A stretch of DNA of 64,000 bases from assembly GCF_039822265.1 (NCBI RefSeq), contig NZ_JBAJEX010000003.1, positions 62,001-126,000 on the forward strand. Direction: 5' to 3'. This DNA is from Thiobacter sp. AK1 (GTDB lineage: Bacteria; Pseudomonadota; Gammaproteobacteria; Burkholderiales; Thiobacteraceae). Positions 16,699 through 27,383 of this stretch are shown piece by piece. The position numbers were made by a program, and so were the translations under genes. The notes beneath the pieces are model-generated. The model made no database searches. It worked only from the letters and a program-made list of their open reading frames with translations, and was not told the origin of the DNA. Each line of letters begins with the position of its first letter. The first letter of the stretch is position 1.

Positions 16699-17741
16699 GC
16701 GAGCATCCCATCACGCCCGCGGCGCCACCGTCCGTCCCTAGAAAGCACCTCATCACCGCCTCGCGCCTGCTAGCCGCGCTCGCACTGGCAACGGCGCTGG
16801 GCGTGTGGCTCTACACCACGCGCGAGATCCATGCGCTAGAGGCAGAGCTGGCACGCAAGCTATCAGCCATCGAGACGCGCAGCAACGAAAGCCGTGTCCT
16901 CGCGAGCCAGGCCCAGGAGTCCATGCGCGAGCTGCTGGTGAAGATCGGCGTGCTGGAGCAAAAGCTGCAGGAGTCCCGAGACCAGCAGCTCGCCCTGGAA
17001 ACCCTCTACCAGGAGCTGGCGCGGGGACGCGATGAGGCCACTCTGGCCGAGATCGAGCAACTGGTGTACTTCGCCAGCCAGCAACTGCAACTGTCCGGCA
17101 ACGTGAAGGCCGCGCTGATTGCCCTGCAGAATGCAGAGAGCCACTTAAGCCGCAGTGACAAACCCCAGTTCCACCGCCTGCGCCAAGTGATCGCGCGGGA
17201 CGTGGAACGTCTGCGCACCTCTCCCAGCGTCGATGTGGCAGGACTCTCCCTACGCCTGTCCGAACTCACCGACACGGTGGATGAGTTGCCGCTGTTTCCC
17301 GCGCAGCCGGCGCTCGCGTCGGGGAAGCCGTCTGCCACAGCCGCGTCAAGCCCGAGCGGCCTGGCCTGGTGGAAGCGCTTCGCGGCCGAGGTGTGGTCCG
17401 ACTTGACCCAACTCGTGCGCATCCAGGACACCGGCCGGGCCGAGCTGCCGCTCCTGCCGCCGGAGCAGGCGTACTACGCCCGTGAGAATCTCAAGCTGCG
17501 TCTGCTCATGGCGCGGCTCGCATTGGCCCAGCACGACGAGGCTTCCTACCGGCGCGATCTGAAGGCCGCCCAGACCTGGCTTGCCCGCTATTTCGACACC
17601 GACGACAAGCGGGTCAAGGCCGCGGCCGGGCTTTTGCGCCAGCTGGCGGAAAGCCCGGTGCGAGTGGATTTGCCCGACATCTCAGCCAGCGTGGCCGCGG
17701 TGCGGGATTTCCGGCTGGCAGCGGAGCGGGGAACCCGGTGA
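16695..17741 (+). CDS. hemX: HemX-family membrane protein
   Basis: The 348-residue product has a short proline-rich cytosolic start, one membrane helix (about 23-41), then a long coiled-coil rich in Glu, Gln and Leu (about 46-120) and a periplasmic globular tail. This is the HemX pattern. The family is often annotated as uroporphyrinogen-III methyltransferase, but no SAM-binding methylase motifs are present, so that enzymatic name would be wrong here. It is thought to organise heme synthesis at the membrane. It overlaps both hemD and hemY by four bases. Confidence 0.87.
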   Translation: MSEHPITPAAPPSVPRKHLITASRLLAALALATALGVWLYTTREIHALEAELARKLSAIETRSNESRVLASQAQESMRELLVKIGVLEQKLQESRDQQLALETLYQELARGRDEATLAEIEQLVYFASQQLQLSGNVKAALIALQNAESHLSRSDKPQFHRLRQVIARDVERLRTSPSVDVAGLSLRLSELTDTVDELPLFPAQPALASGKPSATAASSPSGLAWWKRFAAEVWSDLTQLVRIQDTGRAELPLLPPEQAYYARENLKLRLLMARLALAQHDEASYRRDLKAAQTWLARYFDTDDKRVKAAAGLLRQLAESPVRVDLPDISASVAAVRDFRLAAERGTR

Positions 17742-18943
17742 AGGCGCTCACTTGGTTTCTGGCCGTCGTCGCCGCGGCCATCGCCCTGGTGTTGGCCATC
17801 AAGACCAATGTCGGCTACGTGGTGGTGGTCTATCCGCCCTATCGCTTCGATTTCTCCCTCAACTTCTTGATCATTGCTCTCCTGGTGGGCTTCTTCGTGC
17901 TCTACGCCGTGGTGCGTCTGGCCGTGCATACCTGGCGTCTGCCCGCCTACGTGCGCCGCTTCCGGCGCGAACGGCGGCGGGAAAAGGGTCGGCGCGCCAC
18001 CCTGGAGGCGGAACTGGCCTTCGCCGAAGGTCGCTGGGCCAAGGCCGAGCGGCTCGCGCAGCAGGCCATGGATCTGGGCGAAGCGGTGCTGCTCAATGCG
18101 CTGCTCGCTGCGCGCGCGGCCCACGCCCAGCGCAACTTCAAGGCGCGTGATGCCTATCTCGCCCGCGCTGAGAAGGCCAGTCCCGCTCAACCCACGGCCC
18201 GGCTCATGACCCAGGTGGAGTTGCTGCTGGATGCGCGCGACGTGCAGGCCGCCCTGCCCCTTTTGAACCAGCTCCAAGGCCTCGCCCCGAAACACATCGG
18301 CGTGCTGCGCCTCAACCTCAAGGCCCAGCAGCTCGCTCGCAACTGGGATCAGCTGCTCGCCGTTTTGGCACAACTGGAAAAACGCGAAGCCATCGAGCCG
18401 GTGCAGGCAGAGCAGCTACGCCTCAACGCGCACCTGGAAAACCTCAAGCGCAAGGCCCACAGCACCGAAGCCCTCGCCCAATACTGGGAACGCATGGCCC
18501 CCGAAGACCGTAGCCGCACCCAGCTCGCCGCGAGCGCAGCCCGACTGTTTCTGGCCCTGGGCGGCACCCGACAGGCGCGTGAGATCATCGAGCAGAGCCT
18601 GGAAAAACAATGGGACAGCGGACTGGCCGCACTCTACGGGGAATGCGCGGACCGGGACGTGCTCCGGCAAATCGAACAGGCGGAGAAATGGTTGCCCGCC
18701 CACCCCCAAGATCCCGCGCTTTTACTTACCTTGGGTCGCCTGTGCGCGCGCCAGGAATTGTGGGGCAAGGCCCGCTCCTACATCGAGGCCAGCCTCGCCG
18801 TGGAACCCACGCGGGAGGCCCACCTTGCCCTCGCCGAACTACTGGAACGTATGAACCAGCCGGACGAGGCCTGTCGCCATTACCGCGCCAGCCTCGCCCT
18901 GGAAAGCGCGCAAGCGCCACGGCTTACGTCCCATCGAGACTGA
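17738..18943 (+). CDS. hemY: HemY-family TPR membrane protein
   Basis: This 401-residue protein starts with two hydrophobic segments (about 2-24 and 45-65), with the HemY motif YVVVVYPPYRFDFSLNF between them, followed by TPR-like helices. It is the non-oxidase HemY of gamma- and betaproteobacteria, a partner in late heme synthesis, not the HemY protoporphyrinogen oxidase of Bacillus. It is the last gene of the coupled hemC-D-X-Y set. A 234-base gap follows, in which I see no gene, only a convergent flavoreductase gene on the other side. Confidence 0.9.
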   Translation: MKALTWFLAVVAAAIALVLAIKTNVGYVVVVYPPYRFDFSLNFLIIALLVGFFVLYAVVRLAVHTWRLPAYVRRFRRERRREKGRRATLEAELAFAEGRWAKAERLAQQAMDLGEAVLLNALLAARAAHAQRNFKARDAYLARAEKASPAQPTARLMTQVELLLDARDVQAALPLLNQLQGLAPKHIGVLRLNLKAQQLARNWDQLLAVLAQLEKREAIEPVQAEQLRLNAHLENLKRKAHSTEALAQYWERMAPEDRSRTQLAASAARLFLALGGTRQAREIIEQSLEKQWDSGLAALYGECADRDVLRQIEQAEKWLPAHPQDPALLLTLGRLCARQELWGKARSYIEASLAVEPTREAHLALAELLERMNQPDEACRHYRASLALESAQAPRLTSHRD

Positions 18944-19177
18944 CCAAGGCGTAGGCGACACGCTGCGCGCGGGGCCGCACGCCCACAAGGGAAATCCAGA
19001 CCACGTCCTCACCGCGCCGCCGCTTCCTGGATTCCGGCTCGCCTGTGGCGCGCGGGATGCAGCAAGGGTTTCATCGGCGCCAAATAGGCGTTTGAGCACC
19101 GTTTATTGCTTCCTTGAAAAACGAAGGACGAGCGCAGGCGCGCTTTCTAGGGCTTCCCGCGGGCGCCCTCGCGCCGT

Positions 19178-20212
19178 TCAGGTCGTGGGCTGCGGCTGGC
19201 TGTCCTTGGCAGGAGTGAAGGCATCGGAATAGAACGCCTCCTCCGGCAAGCCCGCCGCCACCAGCACGCGATGGGCTTCGCTCACCATCTCCGGTGAACC
19301 ACAGGCATAAACTTCGTAACTCTTGATGTCGGGATGATCGGCCAGGGCGCAGTCTTGGACGTGGCCCGTGCGTCCGTTCCATTGGTCTTCCGCCGTGGGC
19401 CGCGACAGCACCGGCACGAAGGTGAAGTTGGCCTGCGTCTGCGCCCATTGCTGGGGCAGGTCCAGCATGTAGAGATCGTCCCGGTGGCGACCACCCCAGT
19501 AAAGGGTGATGGGGCGCCTGATACCCACGTGGAAGGCATGTTCCAGCATGCTCTTGATGGGCGCGAAACCGGTGCCGGTGGCCAGCATGATGATGGGTTT
19601 ATCGCTGTCTTCCCGCAGGAAGAACGTTCCCAACGGCCCTTCGAAGCGCAGGATGGTCTTTTCCTGCATGGTGGTGAAGACGTATTCGGTGAAGGCACCG
19701 CCCGGCACGTGGCGCACATGGAGTTGCAACAGGGCATCGTCATGGGGCGCATTGGCCAGCGAGAAACTGCGCCGCTTGCCATCCTTGAGCAGGATATCGA
19801 TGTATTGGCCCGCCAGGAACTGCAGGCGCTCGCTGGCAGGGAGCTTGAGATAGAGCACCGCCACATCGTCGGAGACCCGCTCGATCTTCTGCACCCGGCA
19901 GGGAATGGTCTTGATCTGGATATCGCGCGCAGCGCTCACCTCGCGTGATTCGATCACCAGATCGGACAGCGGGCGCGCGCGGCAGAACAAGGCGAAACCG
20001 GCGGCTTTTTCCTCGTCGGTGAGCGCCGTGCTCTGGTAATCCCCATAATCCACTTGGCCCGAGAGAATCTTGCCCTTGCAGGAACCACAGGCCCCATTGC
20101 GACAGCCGTAGGGCAGGGTGAAGCCATGGCGTAGGGCGGATTCTAGGACGGTTTCCTGGTCTTCCGCCTCATAGCGATGGCCACTGGGCTGGATGGTGAT
20201 GTAAAACGGCAT
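19178..20212 (-). CDS. 2Fe-2S flavodoxin/ferredoxin-NAD(P) reductase-type oxidoreductase
   Basis: From ATG 20212 (GAGGA upstream) this is a 344-residue protein. Its N-terminal plant-type ferredoxin domain has cysteines at 37, 42, 45 and 77 in the C-x4-C-x2-C pattern. FAD- and NAD(P)-binding reductase domains follow, with RRSFSLAN, a GPLGTFFL strand, LATGTGFAPIKSM and a C-terminal YACGSPEMV. This is the layout of CDP-6-deoxy-delta-3,4-glucoseen reductase (AscD-like) and of phenol or methane monooxygenase reductases. No partner oxygenase or sugar genes are nearby, so the physiological acceptor is unknown. In betaproteobacteria such genes are common as stand-alone reductases. Confidence 0.88.
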   Translation of the reverse strand: MPFYITIQPSGHRYEAEDQETVLESALRHGFTLPYGCRNGACGSCKGKILSGQVDYGDYQSTALTDEEKAAGFALFCRARPLSDLVIESREVSAARDIQIKTIPCRVQKIERVSDDVAVLYLKLPASERLQFLAGQYIDILLKDGKRRSFSLANAPHDDALLQLHVRHVPGGAFTEYVFTTMQEKTILRFEGPLGTFFLREDSDKPIIMLATGTGFAPIKSMLEHAFHVGIRRPITLYWGGRHRDDLYMLDLPQQWAQTQANFTFVPVLSRPTAEDQWNGRTGHVQDCALADHPDIKSYEVYACGSPEMVSEAHRVLVAAGLPEEAFYSDAFTPAKDSQPQPTT

Positions 20213-20243
20213 GACGAATCCTCGAGAGCGGGAACAATCCCGG

Positions 20244-20249
20244 TATAAT
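20244..20249 (+). promoter_or_regulatory. Possible -10 element (TATAAT) for SDR gene
   Basis: A consensus TATAAT lies 28 bases before the ATG at 20277, in the 64-base divergent gap. No clear -35 hexamer is seen 17 bases upstream, so this rests on the -10 alone. Confidence 0.35.
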
Positions 20250-20276
20250 CCAGGCCCCTTCCTGGATGGTTGCAAC

Positions 20277-21143
20277 ATGAGACGGTTGTTGATCGTGGGG
20301 TGCGGCGACGTGGGCCTGCGCGCGGTGAAGCGGCTTTTGCCGGCGTTCCATGTCTATGCGCTCACGCGCGACCGGACGCGCGTGAGCGTTTTGCGGGCCA
20401 TGGGCATCACGCCCATCGTCGGTGACCTGGACCGTCCCGAAACACTCACCAAACTCGCGGGCCTGGCCCACTGCGTGATGCACTTCGCGCCGCCGCAGAA
20501 CGAAGGCGAGGTGGACCGACGCACACATCACCTGCTCGCCGCGCTGGACAGGGGCGTGATGTTACCACAGCGGCTGGTGTATATCAGCACGACCGGTGTG
20601 TATGGTCATTGCGAAGGCCAATGGGTGACCGAGACGCACCCCGTGCGGCCCACCACCGCCCGCGCCAAGCGTCGGCTGTCGGCAGAAACCCAGTTGCGGG
20701 AATGGGGAAAGCGCCAGGGCGTGACGGTGTCCATCCTGCGGGTGCCCGGGATCTATGCCCAGGATCGCCTACCTTTGAAGCGGCTGGAAGCGGGCCTGCC
20801 CACCCTGGTGCCGGAGGAGGATAGCTACACCAATCACATCCATGCTGACGATCTCGCACGCATTGCCGCCGCCGCCATCTTTCGCGGCCGGCCGGGACGC
20901 GTCTACAACGCGGTGGACGATTCCCACATCAAGATGGGGGACTGGTTCGACCTCCTCGCCCGCCGTCACAATTTGCCGCCGCCGCGCCGCATCACCCGTG
21001 CCGAGGCGCAGACGGTGCTGCCCGCCAACTTGCTGTCGTTTCTCAACGAGTCCCGTCGCGTCGCCAACCAGCGCCTCAAGCGCGAGCTCAAGGTGAGGCT
21101 CGTCTATCCGGACGTGGAAACAGGCACCCGCCCTGTGGCGTGA
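20277..21143 (+). CDS. NAD-dependent epimerase/dehydratase-like SDR (YeeZ type)
   Basis: This 288-residue protein starts with a Rossmann motif (LLIVGCGDVGLRA) and has the extended-SDR features STTGVYG (Ser/Thr and Tyr region), RVPGIYAQDRLPL and HIHADDLARI. It differs from classic epimerases by the GCGDVG glycine pattern, as in YeeZ-like proteins of unknown substrate. The ATG at 20277 is chosen because the Rossmann strand begins immediately; upstream in-frame codons would overlap the divergent reductase gene. The substrate cannot be deduced from sequence. Confidence 0.82.
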   Translation: MRRLLIVGCGDVGLRAVKRLLPAFHVYALTRDRTRVSVLRAMGITPIVGDLDRPETLTKLAGLAHCVMHFAPPQNEGEVDRRTHHLLAALDRGVMLPQRLVYISTTGVYGHCEGQWVTETHPVRPTTARAKRRLSAETQLREWGKRQGVTVSILRVPGIYAQDRLPLKRLEAGLPTLVPEEDSYTNHIHADDLARIAAAAIFRGRPGRVYNAVDDSHIKMGDWFDLLARRHNLPPPRRITRAEAQTVLPANLLSFLNESRRVANQRLKRELKVRLVYPDVETGTRPVA

Positions 21144-21298
21144 TTCAGCGCCGACTTTGCATAGAGGGTGGGAAGGCGCGCCCATGAGCGAGGCGGTTTG
21201 CGAGACGGTTTATCGCCAGGTTGGGCGCCCGGCAAAGCGCGCGCGCAAAAGACCGCTCAAAGGCAGGCGCGGCCCGCATCTTGTTGGATAATCTGGGT

Positions 21299-21676
21299 TC
21301 AATCTTCGCGCCTGAACTGGCCTTCGATGACCTCGCGCGCCTGTCCCGGCGCGCGTGACTTGCCGCGCGGCCACAGCAACACCCCCAGCGCCAACAAGTC
21401 GGATACCAGGCCCGGGAAGGCCAGTAGGAATCCCGCCAGCATCACGCGCCCTGACGCAACCAAGGCCTGCAACGGATCGCGGCCTTCGACCAGGGCCGCG
21501 GCCAGCCGCCCGGCCAGTGCGAACTGCTCCTCGCGCAGGAGCATGAGGCCGGCCACGAAGCTGATGATCAACCACACAAGCAGCCACCAGCCGAGCTTTT
21601 GCGCCACGAGGACCATGACCAGCACCTCGATGGTGGGGAAACCCAGTAAAATGAGCGGGAGTATAAAAATGCGCAT
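21299..21676 (-). CDS. fxsA: FxsA-family membrane protein
   Basis: This 125-residue protein starts at ATG 21676 with a hydrophobic stretch (IFILPLILLGFPTIEVLVMVLV), a second one (WWLLVWLIISFVAGLMLL) and a third (MLAGFLLAFPGLVSDLLALGVLL). The FxsA signature FPGLVSDLLA is clear. In E. coli FxsA is a suppressor of F exclusion of phage T7; its normal role is unknown. It is divergent from cutA with 11 bases between the starts. The segment before the ATG has no clear Shine-Dalgarno. Confidence 0.87.
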   Translation of the reverse strand: MRIFILPLILLGFPTIEVLVMVLVAQKLGWWLLVWLIISFVAGLMLLREEQFALAGRLAAALVEGRDPLQALVASGRVMLAGFLLAFPGLVSDLLALGVLLWPRGKSRAPGQAREVIEGQFRRED

Positions 21677-21687
21677 GGAGGATAAGA

Positions 21688-22017
21688 ATGGAGGCGGTGC
21701 TGGTGATTTCGAATCTGCCCGATCAGGACAGCGCGCAGGCGCTGGCACAAGAAGCGGTCACGGCGCGGCTTGCGGCCTGCGTGAACGTTCTGGCGCCCTG
21801 CAGCTCAGTCTATCGGTGGCAGGGTAAGCTGGAAAGGGCGATCGAAGTGCCAGTCTTGTTCAAAACGTCCAAGCAGCGCTACCCCGAGCTGGAAGCCTTC
21901 ATCCGCGCCCGCCACCCTTACGAACTTCCGGAAATCGTAGCAGTCCCAATCGAGACTGGCCTGCCCGCCTATCTGCATTGGCTGGCGCTCGAGATCACCC
22001 CTAAACCCCTACAATAA
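21688..22017 (+). CDS. cutA: CutA1 divalent-cation tolerance protein
   Basis: This 109-residue protein is CutA: ISNLPDQDSAQALAQ at the start, RLAACVNVLAPCSSVYRWQGKLE in the middle and a C-terminal HPYELPEIVAVP. CutA is a small trimeric protein linked to copper tolerance. GGAGG lies six bases before the ATG. It is followed after 19 bases by dsbD, the same cutA-dsbD order as in E. coli, which also supports the call. Confidence 0.95.
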   Translation: MEAVLVISNLPDQDSAQALAQEAVTARLAACVNVLAPCSSVYRWQGKLERAIEVPVLFKTSKQRYPELEAFIRARHPYELPEIVAVPIETGLPAYLHWLALEITPKPLQ

Positions 22018-22036
22018 CAGCGAACGGAAACTTGCG

Positions 22037-24319
22037 ATGAGATTCTTTGCCGCCCTTGCCCTGTTGGTGTCCTTGGTCGCTAATGCCGCAGAAGATGGCG
22101 AGCTATTGGAACCAGAAAAGGCTTTCGCCTTTTCCGCACGTGCGTTGGATGCCGCCACGCTGGAAATCCGCTACCGCATCGCCGAGGGTTATTACCTCTA
22201 CCGCGACAAGTTCCGCTTCGAGGTGGAGCCCAAATCCATCGCCCTGGGCACGCCCCAGTTGCCGCCAGGCAAGGTGAAGCAGGACGAGTTTTTCGGTCGC
22301 GTCGAGACCTATCGCGGCACGCTTACCTTCAAGCTGCCGCTGGTGCGGCCGGCGCCGGGCCAGACCCTGACGCTCAAGAGTATCTCCCAGGGGTGCGCCG
22401 ACGTGGGCGTGTGCTATCCGCCCCTCGCCCAGACGATCAAGCTCACCCTGCCTGATACAACGCCCAGGGCGGTGGGCGGCCTTGCCGCGCTGAAGGATCT
22501 GGGAACCGAGCTGGGTGGCGAGTCCGACCTGCTGCCGCCGGATCAGGCCTTCAAGGTATCGGCGGTAGTGCGGGATGCCCGCGCCGCGGAGGTGATCCTG
22601 GAGCCCGCGCCCGGCTATTACCTCTACCGCGACAAGCTCAAGTTCAAGGTGGTGGAAGGGCCGGCCAGCGTGACCGAGGTCATGCTACCCAAGGGCGAGC
22701 AGAAAGACGACCCCAACTTCGGCAAGACTGAGGTATATCACCAGCGGGTGGTGGCAGAGCTGCGTCTGGCCCGAAGCCGGGAGGGCGCAGCCCGCATCGT
22801 GCTGGAAGTCGGCTGGCAGGGCTGCGCCGACAAGGGCGTGTGCTACCTGCCCGCCAGCCGTCGTTTTCCCCTCAACCTTCCGGCCGTCGCCGCCGCTCAG
22901 CCTGGGGCCGCTTCCCCGGCCCCCGCGCCCGAGGCCACACCGCCCGCGTCCCCGGCGGAGGCGACGCAGCCCATCCGCGCGGCTCAAACCTCCCCCCAAC
23001 CGTCCCCCAAGGGCGCGACTCAGCCCGAGGACGAATCTTCGACCATCGCCCGCTTATTCCAGGGGGGCAGCTTTTGGCTGATCATCGCCAGCTTCTTCGG
23101 CTTCGGACTGCTGCTGGCGCTTACGCCCTGCGTTTTCCCGATGATCCCCATCCTGTCCGGCATCATTGTCGGCCAGGGCAAGCAGCTCACCAAGATGCAG
23201 GGTTTCGTGCTGTCTCTGGCCTACGTCCTGGGCATGGCGGTGACCTATGCCATCGCCGGTGTGGTGGCCGGACTATCGGGCGCGTTGATCTCCTCGGCGC
23301 TGCAAAATCCCTGGGTGTTGGGCGCCTTCGCGCTGATCTTTGTGGCCCTGGCCTTGTCCATGTTCGGCTTCTACGAGCTACAGATGCCCAACTTCATCCA
23401 GAGCCGTTTCACCGAGAAGGCCAACCAGATCAAAGGGGGCAACCTCACCGGCGTATTCGTCATGGGCGTGCTGTCGGCGGTGATCGTGGGGCCCTGTGTG
23501 GCCGCCCCGCTGGCCGGCGCGCTCCTCTATATCGGTCAGACCCGCGACGTCTGGCTAGGCGGCTTCGCCCTGTTCGCCATGGCCCTGGGGATGGGCGTGC
23601 CGCTGCTGCTGGTGGGCGTGGCCGGCGGCGCGCTACTACCCCGGGCCGGCGCCTGGATGAACGCGGTCAAGGCCTTCTTCGGTGTGATGCTGCTAGGCGT
23701 CGCGATCTGGCTTGTCTCGCCGGTGATTCCCGCCTGGCTAAACATGCTGCTTTGGGCGGCGTTGTTGATCGTCTCCGCCATCTATCTAAATGCCCTCGAC
23801 CCGCTGCCAGCGGGGGCCCCGGGTTTCCGCAAATTCTGGAAGGGCGTGGGGGTGATTGCGCTGCTGGTGGGCACCTCGCTGTTGATCGGCGCCCTGTCCG
23901 GCAGCCGCGATATCCTGCAGCCCCTGGCGGGCCTGCGCGCGGCGCCTGCGGCGGCCAGCGAAGCCACCGGCCTCAAGTTCGAGAAGGTGGCCGCGAAAGA
24001 TTTCGACACGCGGCTCGCCGCCGCGCGCGGCACACCGGTGATGGTGGACTTCTACGCGGACTGGTGCGTTTCCTGCAAGGAAATGGAACGTTTCACCTTC
24101 AGCGATCCGCGGGTGGTGGCGCGCCTTGCGGGCGTGACCCTGCTTAAGATCGACGTGACCCAAAACGACGAAGCAGACAAGGAACTGCTCAAACGCTTCA
24201 ACCTGTTCGGCCCACCCGGCATCATCTTCCTCGATGGCGAAGGCAAGGAACGCTACCGGGTGGTGGGCTATCAGCCGCCCGAGAAATTCCTGAAAAGCAT
24301 CGACGCCGCGCTGAAGTGA
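22037..24319 (+). CDS. dsbD: Thiol:disulfide interchange protein DsbD with duplicated alpha domain
   Basis: This 760-residue protein carries electrons from cytosolic thioredoxin to periplasmic thiols. Unlike the usual single one, it has two tandem alpha domains after the signal peptide: residues ~19-140 with YYLYRDK (52-58) and the redox pair in QGCADVGVC (Cys120, Cys126), and ~160-282 with YYLYRDK (194-200) and QGCADKGVC (Cys263, Cys269). A Pro/Ala-rich linker leads to the eight-helix beta domain, with LALTPCVFPMIP and VGPCVAAPL. The C-terminal gamma domain has ADWCVSC. It follows cutA by 19 bases and precedes a TlpA-like gene by four. Confidence 0.96.
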   Translation: MRFFAALALLVSLVANAAEDGELLEPEKAFAFSARALDAATLEIRYRIAEGYYLYRDKFRFEVEPKSIALGTPQLPPGKVKQDEFFGRVETYRGTLTFKLPLVRPAPGQTLTLKSISQGCADVGVCYPPLAQTIKLTLPDTTPRAVGGLAALKDLGTELGGESDLLPPDQAFKVSAVVRDARAAEVILEPAPGYYLYRDKLKFKVVEGPASVTEVMLPKGEQKDDPNFGKTEVYHQRVVAELRLARSREGAARIVLEVGWQGCADKGVCYLPASRRFPLNLPAVAAAQPGAASPAPAPEATPPASPAEATQPIRAAQTSPQPSPKGATQPEDESSTIARLFQGGSFWLIIASFFGFGLLLALTPCVFPMIPILSGIIVGQGKQLTKMQGFVLSLAYVLGMAVTYAIAGVVAGLSGALISSALQNPWVLGAFALIFVALALSMFGFYELQMPNFIQSRFTEKANQIKGGNLTGVFVMGVLSAVIVGPCVAAPLAGALLYIGQTRDVWLGGFALFAMALGMGVPLLLVGVAGGALLPRAGAWMNAVKAFFGVMLLGVAIWLVSPVIPAWLNMLLWAALLIVSAIYLNALDPLPAGAPGFRKFWKGVGVIALLVGTSLLIGALSGSRDILQPLAGLRAAPAAASEATGLKFEKVAAKDFDTRLAAARGTPVMVDFYADWCVSCKEMERFTFSDPRVVARLAGVTLLKIDVTQNDEADKELLKRFNLFGPPGIIFLDGEGKERYRVVGYQPPEKFLKSIDAALK

Positions 24320-24323
24320 CACC

Positions 24324-24851
24324 ATGGGTGGGCGGGCACAATGGCTGCTGATCGGGGTGGTCGCCCTCGCCGCCCTCGGCCTGGGGCTGTGGGTGGGCGA
24401 GCGCCACAGCCGTCCCGAGCCGCCCAATGGCATGACGCCGGAGCGCCTCTACGCCCTGACCTTTGCCGATCTGGAAGGCCGACCCCAGGCGCTTGGCCGC
24501 TGGCACGGCCAGGTGGTGGTGCTCAACTTCTGGGCCACCTGGTGCCCCCCCTGCCGCGCCGAAATGCCGGAATTCGTCCGGGTACAGCAACGCTATGGCG
24601 CGCGCGGCTTCAGCTTCGTGGGCATCGCCCTGGACGAGCCGGCGGCCGTGCAAGCCTTCGCACGGGAGCTTGGCATCAACTATCCCCTGCTGATCGGCGG
24701 CGCCCAAGGGGCGACACTCGCCCGCAGCCTGGGCAGCCGGGGGGCGCTGCCCTTCAGCGTCATCCTGGACCGGCAAGGACGCATCGTCGCCACCCGTCTG
24801 GGTACGCTTAGCGAATCCGAGCTCCATCAGCTCTTGCCCCCTATACTGTAA
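24324..24851 (+). CDS. TlpA-like membrane-anchored thioredoxin
   Basis: This 175-residue protein has an uncleaved or signal N-terminal helix (about 7-24) and a TlpA/ResA-type thioredoxin domain with WCPPC (Cys74, Cys77) and the cis-proline region GALPFSVILD. It starts four bases after dsbD, so the DsbD above is its likely electron donor. TlpA-like proteins reduce periplasmic cysteines, often in cytochrome c or oxidase maturation. Which client it serves here is unknown. Confidence 0.85.
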   Translation: MGGRAQWLLIGVVALAALGLGLWVGERHSRPEPPNGMTPERLYALTFADLEGRPQALGRWHGQVVVLNFWATWCPPCRAEMPEFVRVQQRYGARGFSFVGIALDEPAAVQAFARELGINYPLLIGGAQGATLARSLGSRGALPFSVILDRQGRIVATRLGTLSESELHQLLPPIL

Positions 24852-24932
24852 AGGGGCGCGCTGACCGCATGCTTGCGTCATCTTCGCCGAAGATATGGAC
24901 AAATTCGCCCCAATTGCGGCAAACTTGCGCCC

Positions 24933-25433
24933 ATGAAAAAGAAAGCCCCCGCCGCGCAGGCGGCCAGCTCGGGGAGCCAGGGCCGGCCCGCCGGCCCCAA
25001 CAAGAAAAACATCCTGGTTCTCCATGGGCCGAACCTCAACCTCCTGGGCAGCCGCGAGCCGGAGCACTATGGGCGCGTCACGCTAGCGCAGATCGATGAA
25101 CGACTGAAACGGCTGGCGCAAGCTGCCGGGGCGCGGCTTCAGACCTTCCAGAGCAATGGGGAGGCCGCGTTGATCGAGCGCATCCACGCGGCCCGCGACG
25201 AAGGGGTGGATTTCATCCTGATCAACCCGGCGGCCTTCACCCACACCAGCATCGCCCTGCGGGATGCCCTCACCGGCGTGGGCATTCCCTTCATCGAGGT
25301 GCATCTTTCCAACGTGTTCGCGCGGGAGCCCTTCCGCCATCACTCCTACCTCTCGGACCGGGCGGTGGGCGTCATCAGCGGTCTCGGGGCGCTTGGCTAC
25401 GAGCTGGCCCTCACCTACGCGCTAAACAATTGA
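24933..25433 (+). CDS. aroQ: 3-dehydroquinate dehydratase, type II
   Basis: This 166-residue enzyme of the shikimate pathway has the type II motifs [50 protein letters not shown] and [19 protein letters not shown]. The first ~24 residues (Lys/Ala/Gly/Pro-rich) precede the normal N-terminus and may be a disordered extension, or the true start lies further in. No strong Shine-Dalgarno is seen at the ATG. It is followed by accB and accC, a standard proteobacterial order. Confidence 0.94.
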   Translation: MKKKAPAAQAASSGSQGRPAGPNKKNILVLHGPNLNLLGSREPEHYGRVTLAQIDERLKRLAQAAGARLQTFQSNGEAALIERIHAARDEGVDFILINPAAFTHTSIALRDALTGVGIPFIEVHLSNVFAREPFRHHSYLSDRAVGVISGLGALGYELALTYALNN

Positions 25434-25446
25434 GGAAGCCATCGTC

Positions 25447-25899
25447 ATGGATTTGCGCAAGCTCAAAAAGCTGATCGACCTCGTCCAGGAATCCGGCATC
25501 GCCGAGCTGGAGATCACGGAGGGCGAGGAAAAAGTCCGCATCACCCGTACCCAGGCAGGCGGCCAGGTCACCTACGCGGCACCCCCATTGCAGCACGTAC
25601 TGGCCGCACCGACACCGGCTCCCCAGGCGACCCCCGCTGCGGCGGCGGAACCGCCTGTGCCGGAAGGCCACGTGGTGAAATCGCCCATGGTGGGCACCTT
25701 CTACCGCGCGCCCTCGCCGGGCGCCAAACCCTTCGTGGAAGTGGGCCAGACGGTGAACGCGGGCGATACCCTGTGCATCATCGAAGCCATGAAGCTGTTG
25801 AACGAAATCGAGGCCGACATCGGTGGCGTGATCAAAGCCATCCTGGTGGAGAACGGCCAGCCCGTCGAGTACGGCGAGCCGCTGTTCATCATCGGTTGA
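25447..25899 (+). CDS. accB: Biotin carboxyl carrier protein of acetyl-CoA carboxylase
   Basis: This 150-residue protein has an N-terminal helical region, an Ala/Pro-rich flexible linker (about 50-75) and a C-terminal biotinyl domain with [15 protein letters not shown] and the biotinylation site EAMKLLNE (Lys116). It carries CO2 between biotin carboxylase and transcarboxylase in fatty acid synthesis. AGGAA precedes the ATG. accC follows after a 115-base gap that holds no other gene. Confidence 0.96.
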   Translation: MDLRKLKKLIDLVQESGIAELEITEGEEKVRITRTQAGGQVTYAAPPLQHVLAAPTPAPQATPAAAAEPPVPEGHVVKSPMVGTFYRAPSPGAKPFVEVGQTVNAGDTLCIIEAMKLLNEIEADIGGVIKAILVENGQPVEYGEPLFIIG

Positions 25900-26014
25900 G
25901 ACGCCGGCCAGACAAGACGACACGGGACATGGCGTCGAGGCGGCGATGGTCTTTCCCCACGCCCCAACGGCCTTGGACCCGCCCATCCCGTGGTGAACTA
26001 AACGCAGATCATCC

Positions 26015-27370
<1,356 letters not shown>

Positions 27371-27383
27371 GGGGCACCTGCCC

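Noticed and set aside
18944-19177. A hidden gene or terminator in the largest gap (after hemY)
   Set aside because: No open frame with a ribosome site and no stem followed by a T run; only GC-rich short repeats are seen.
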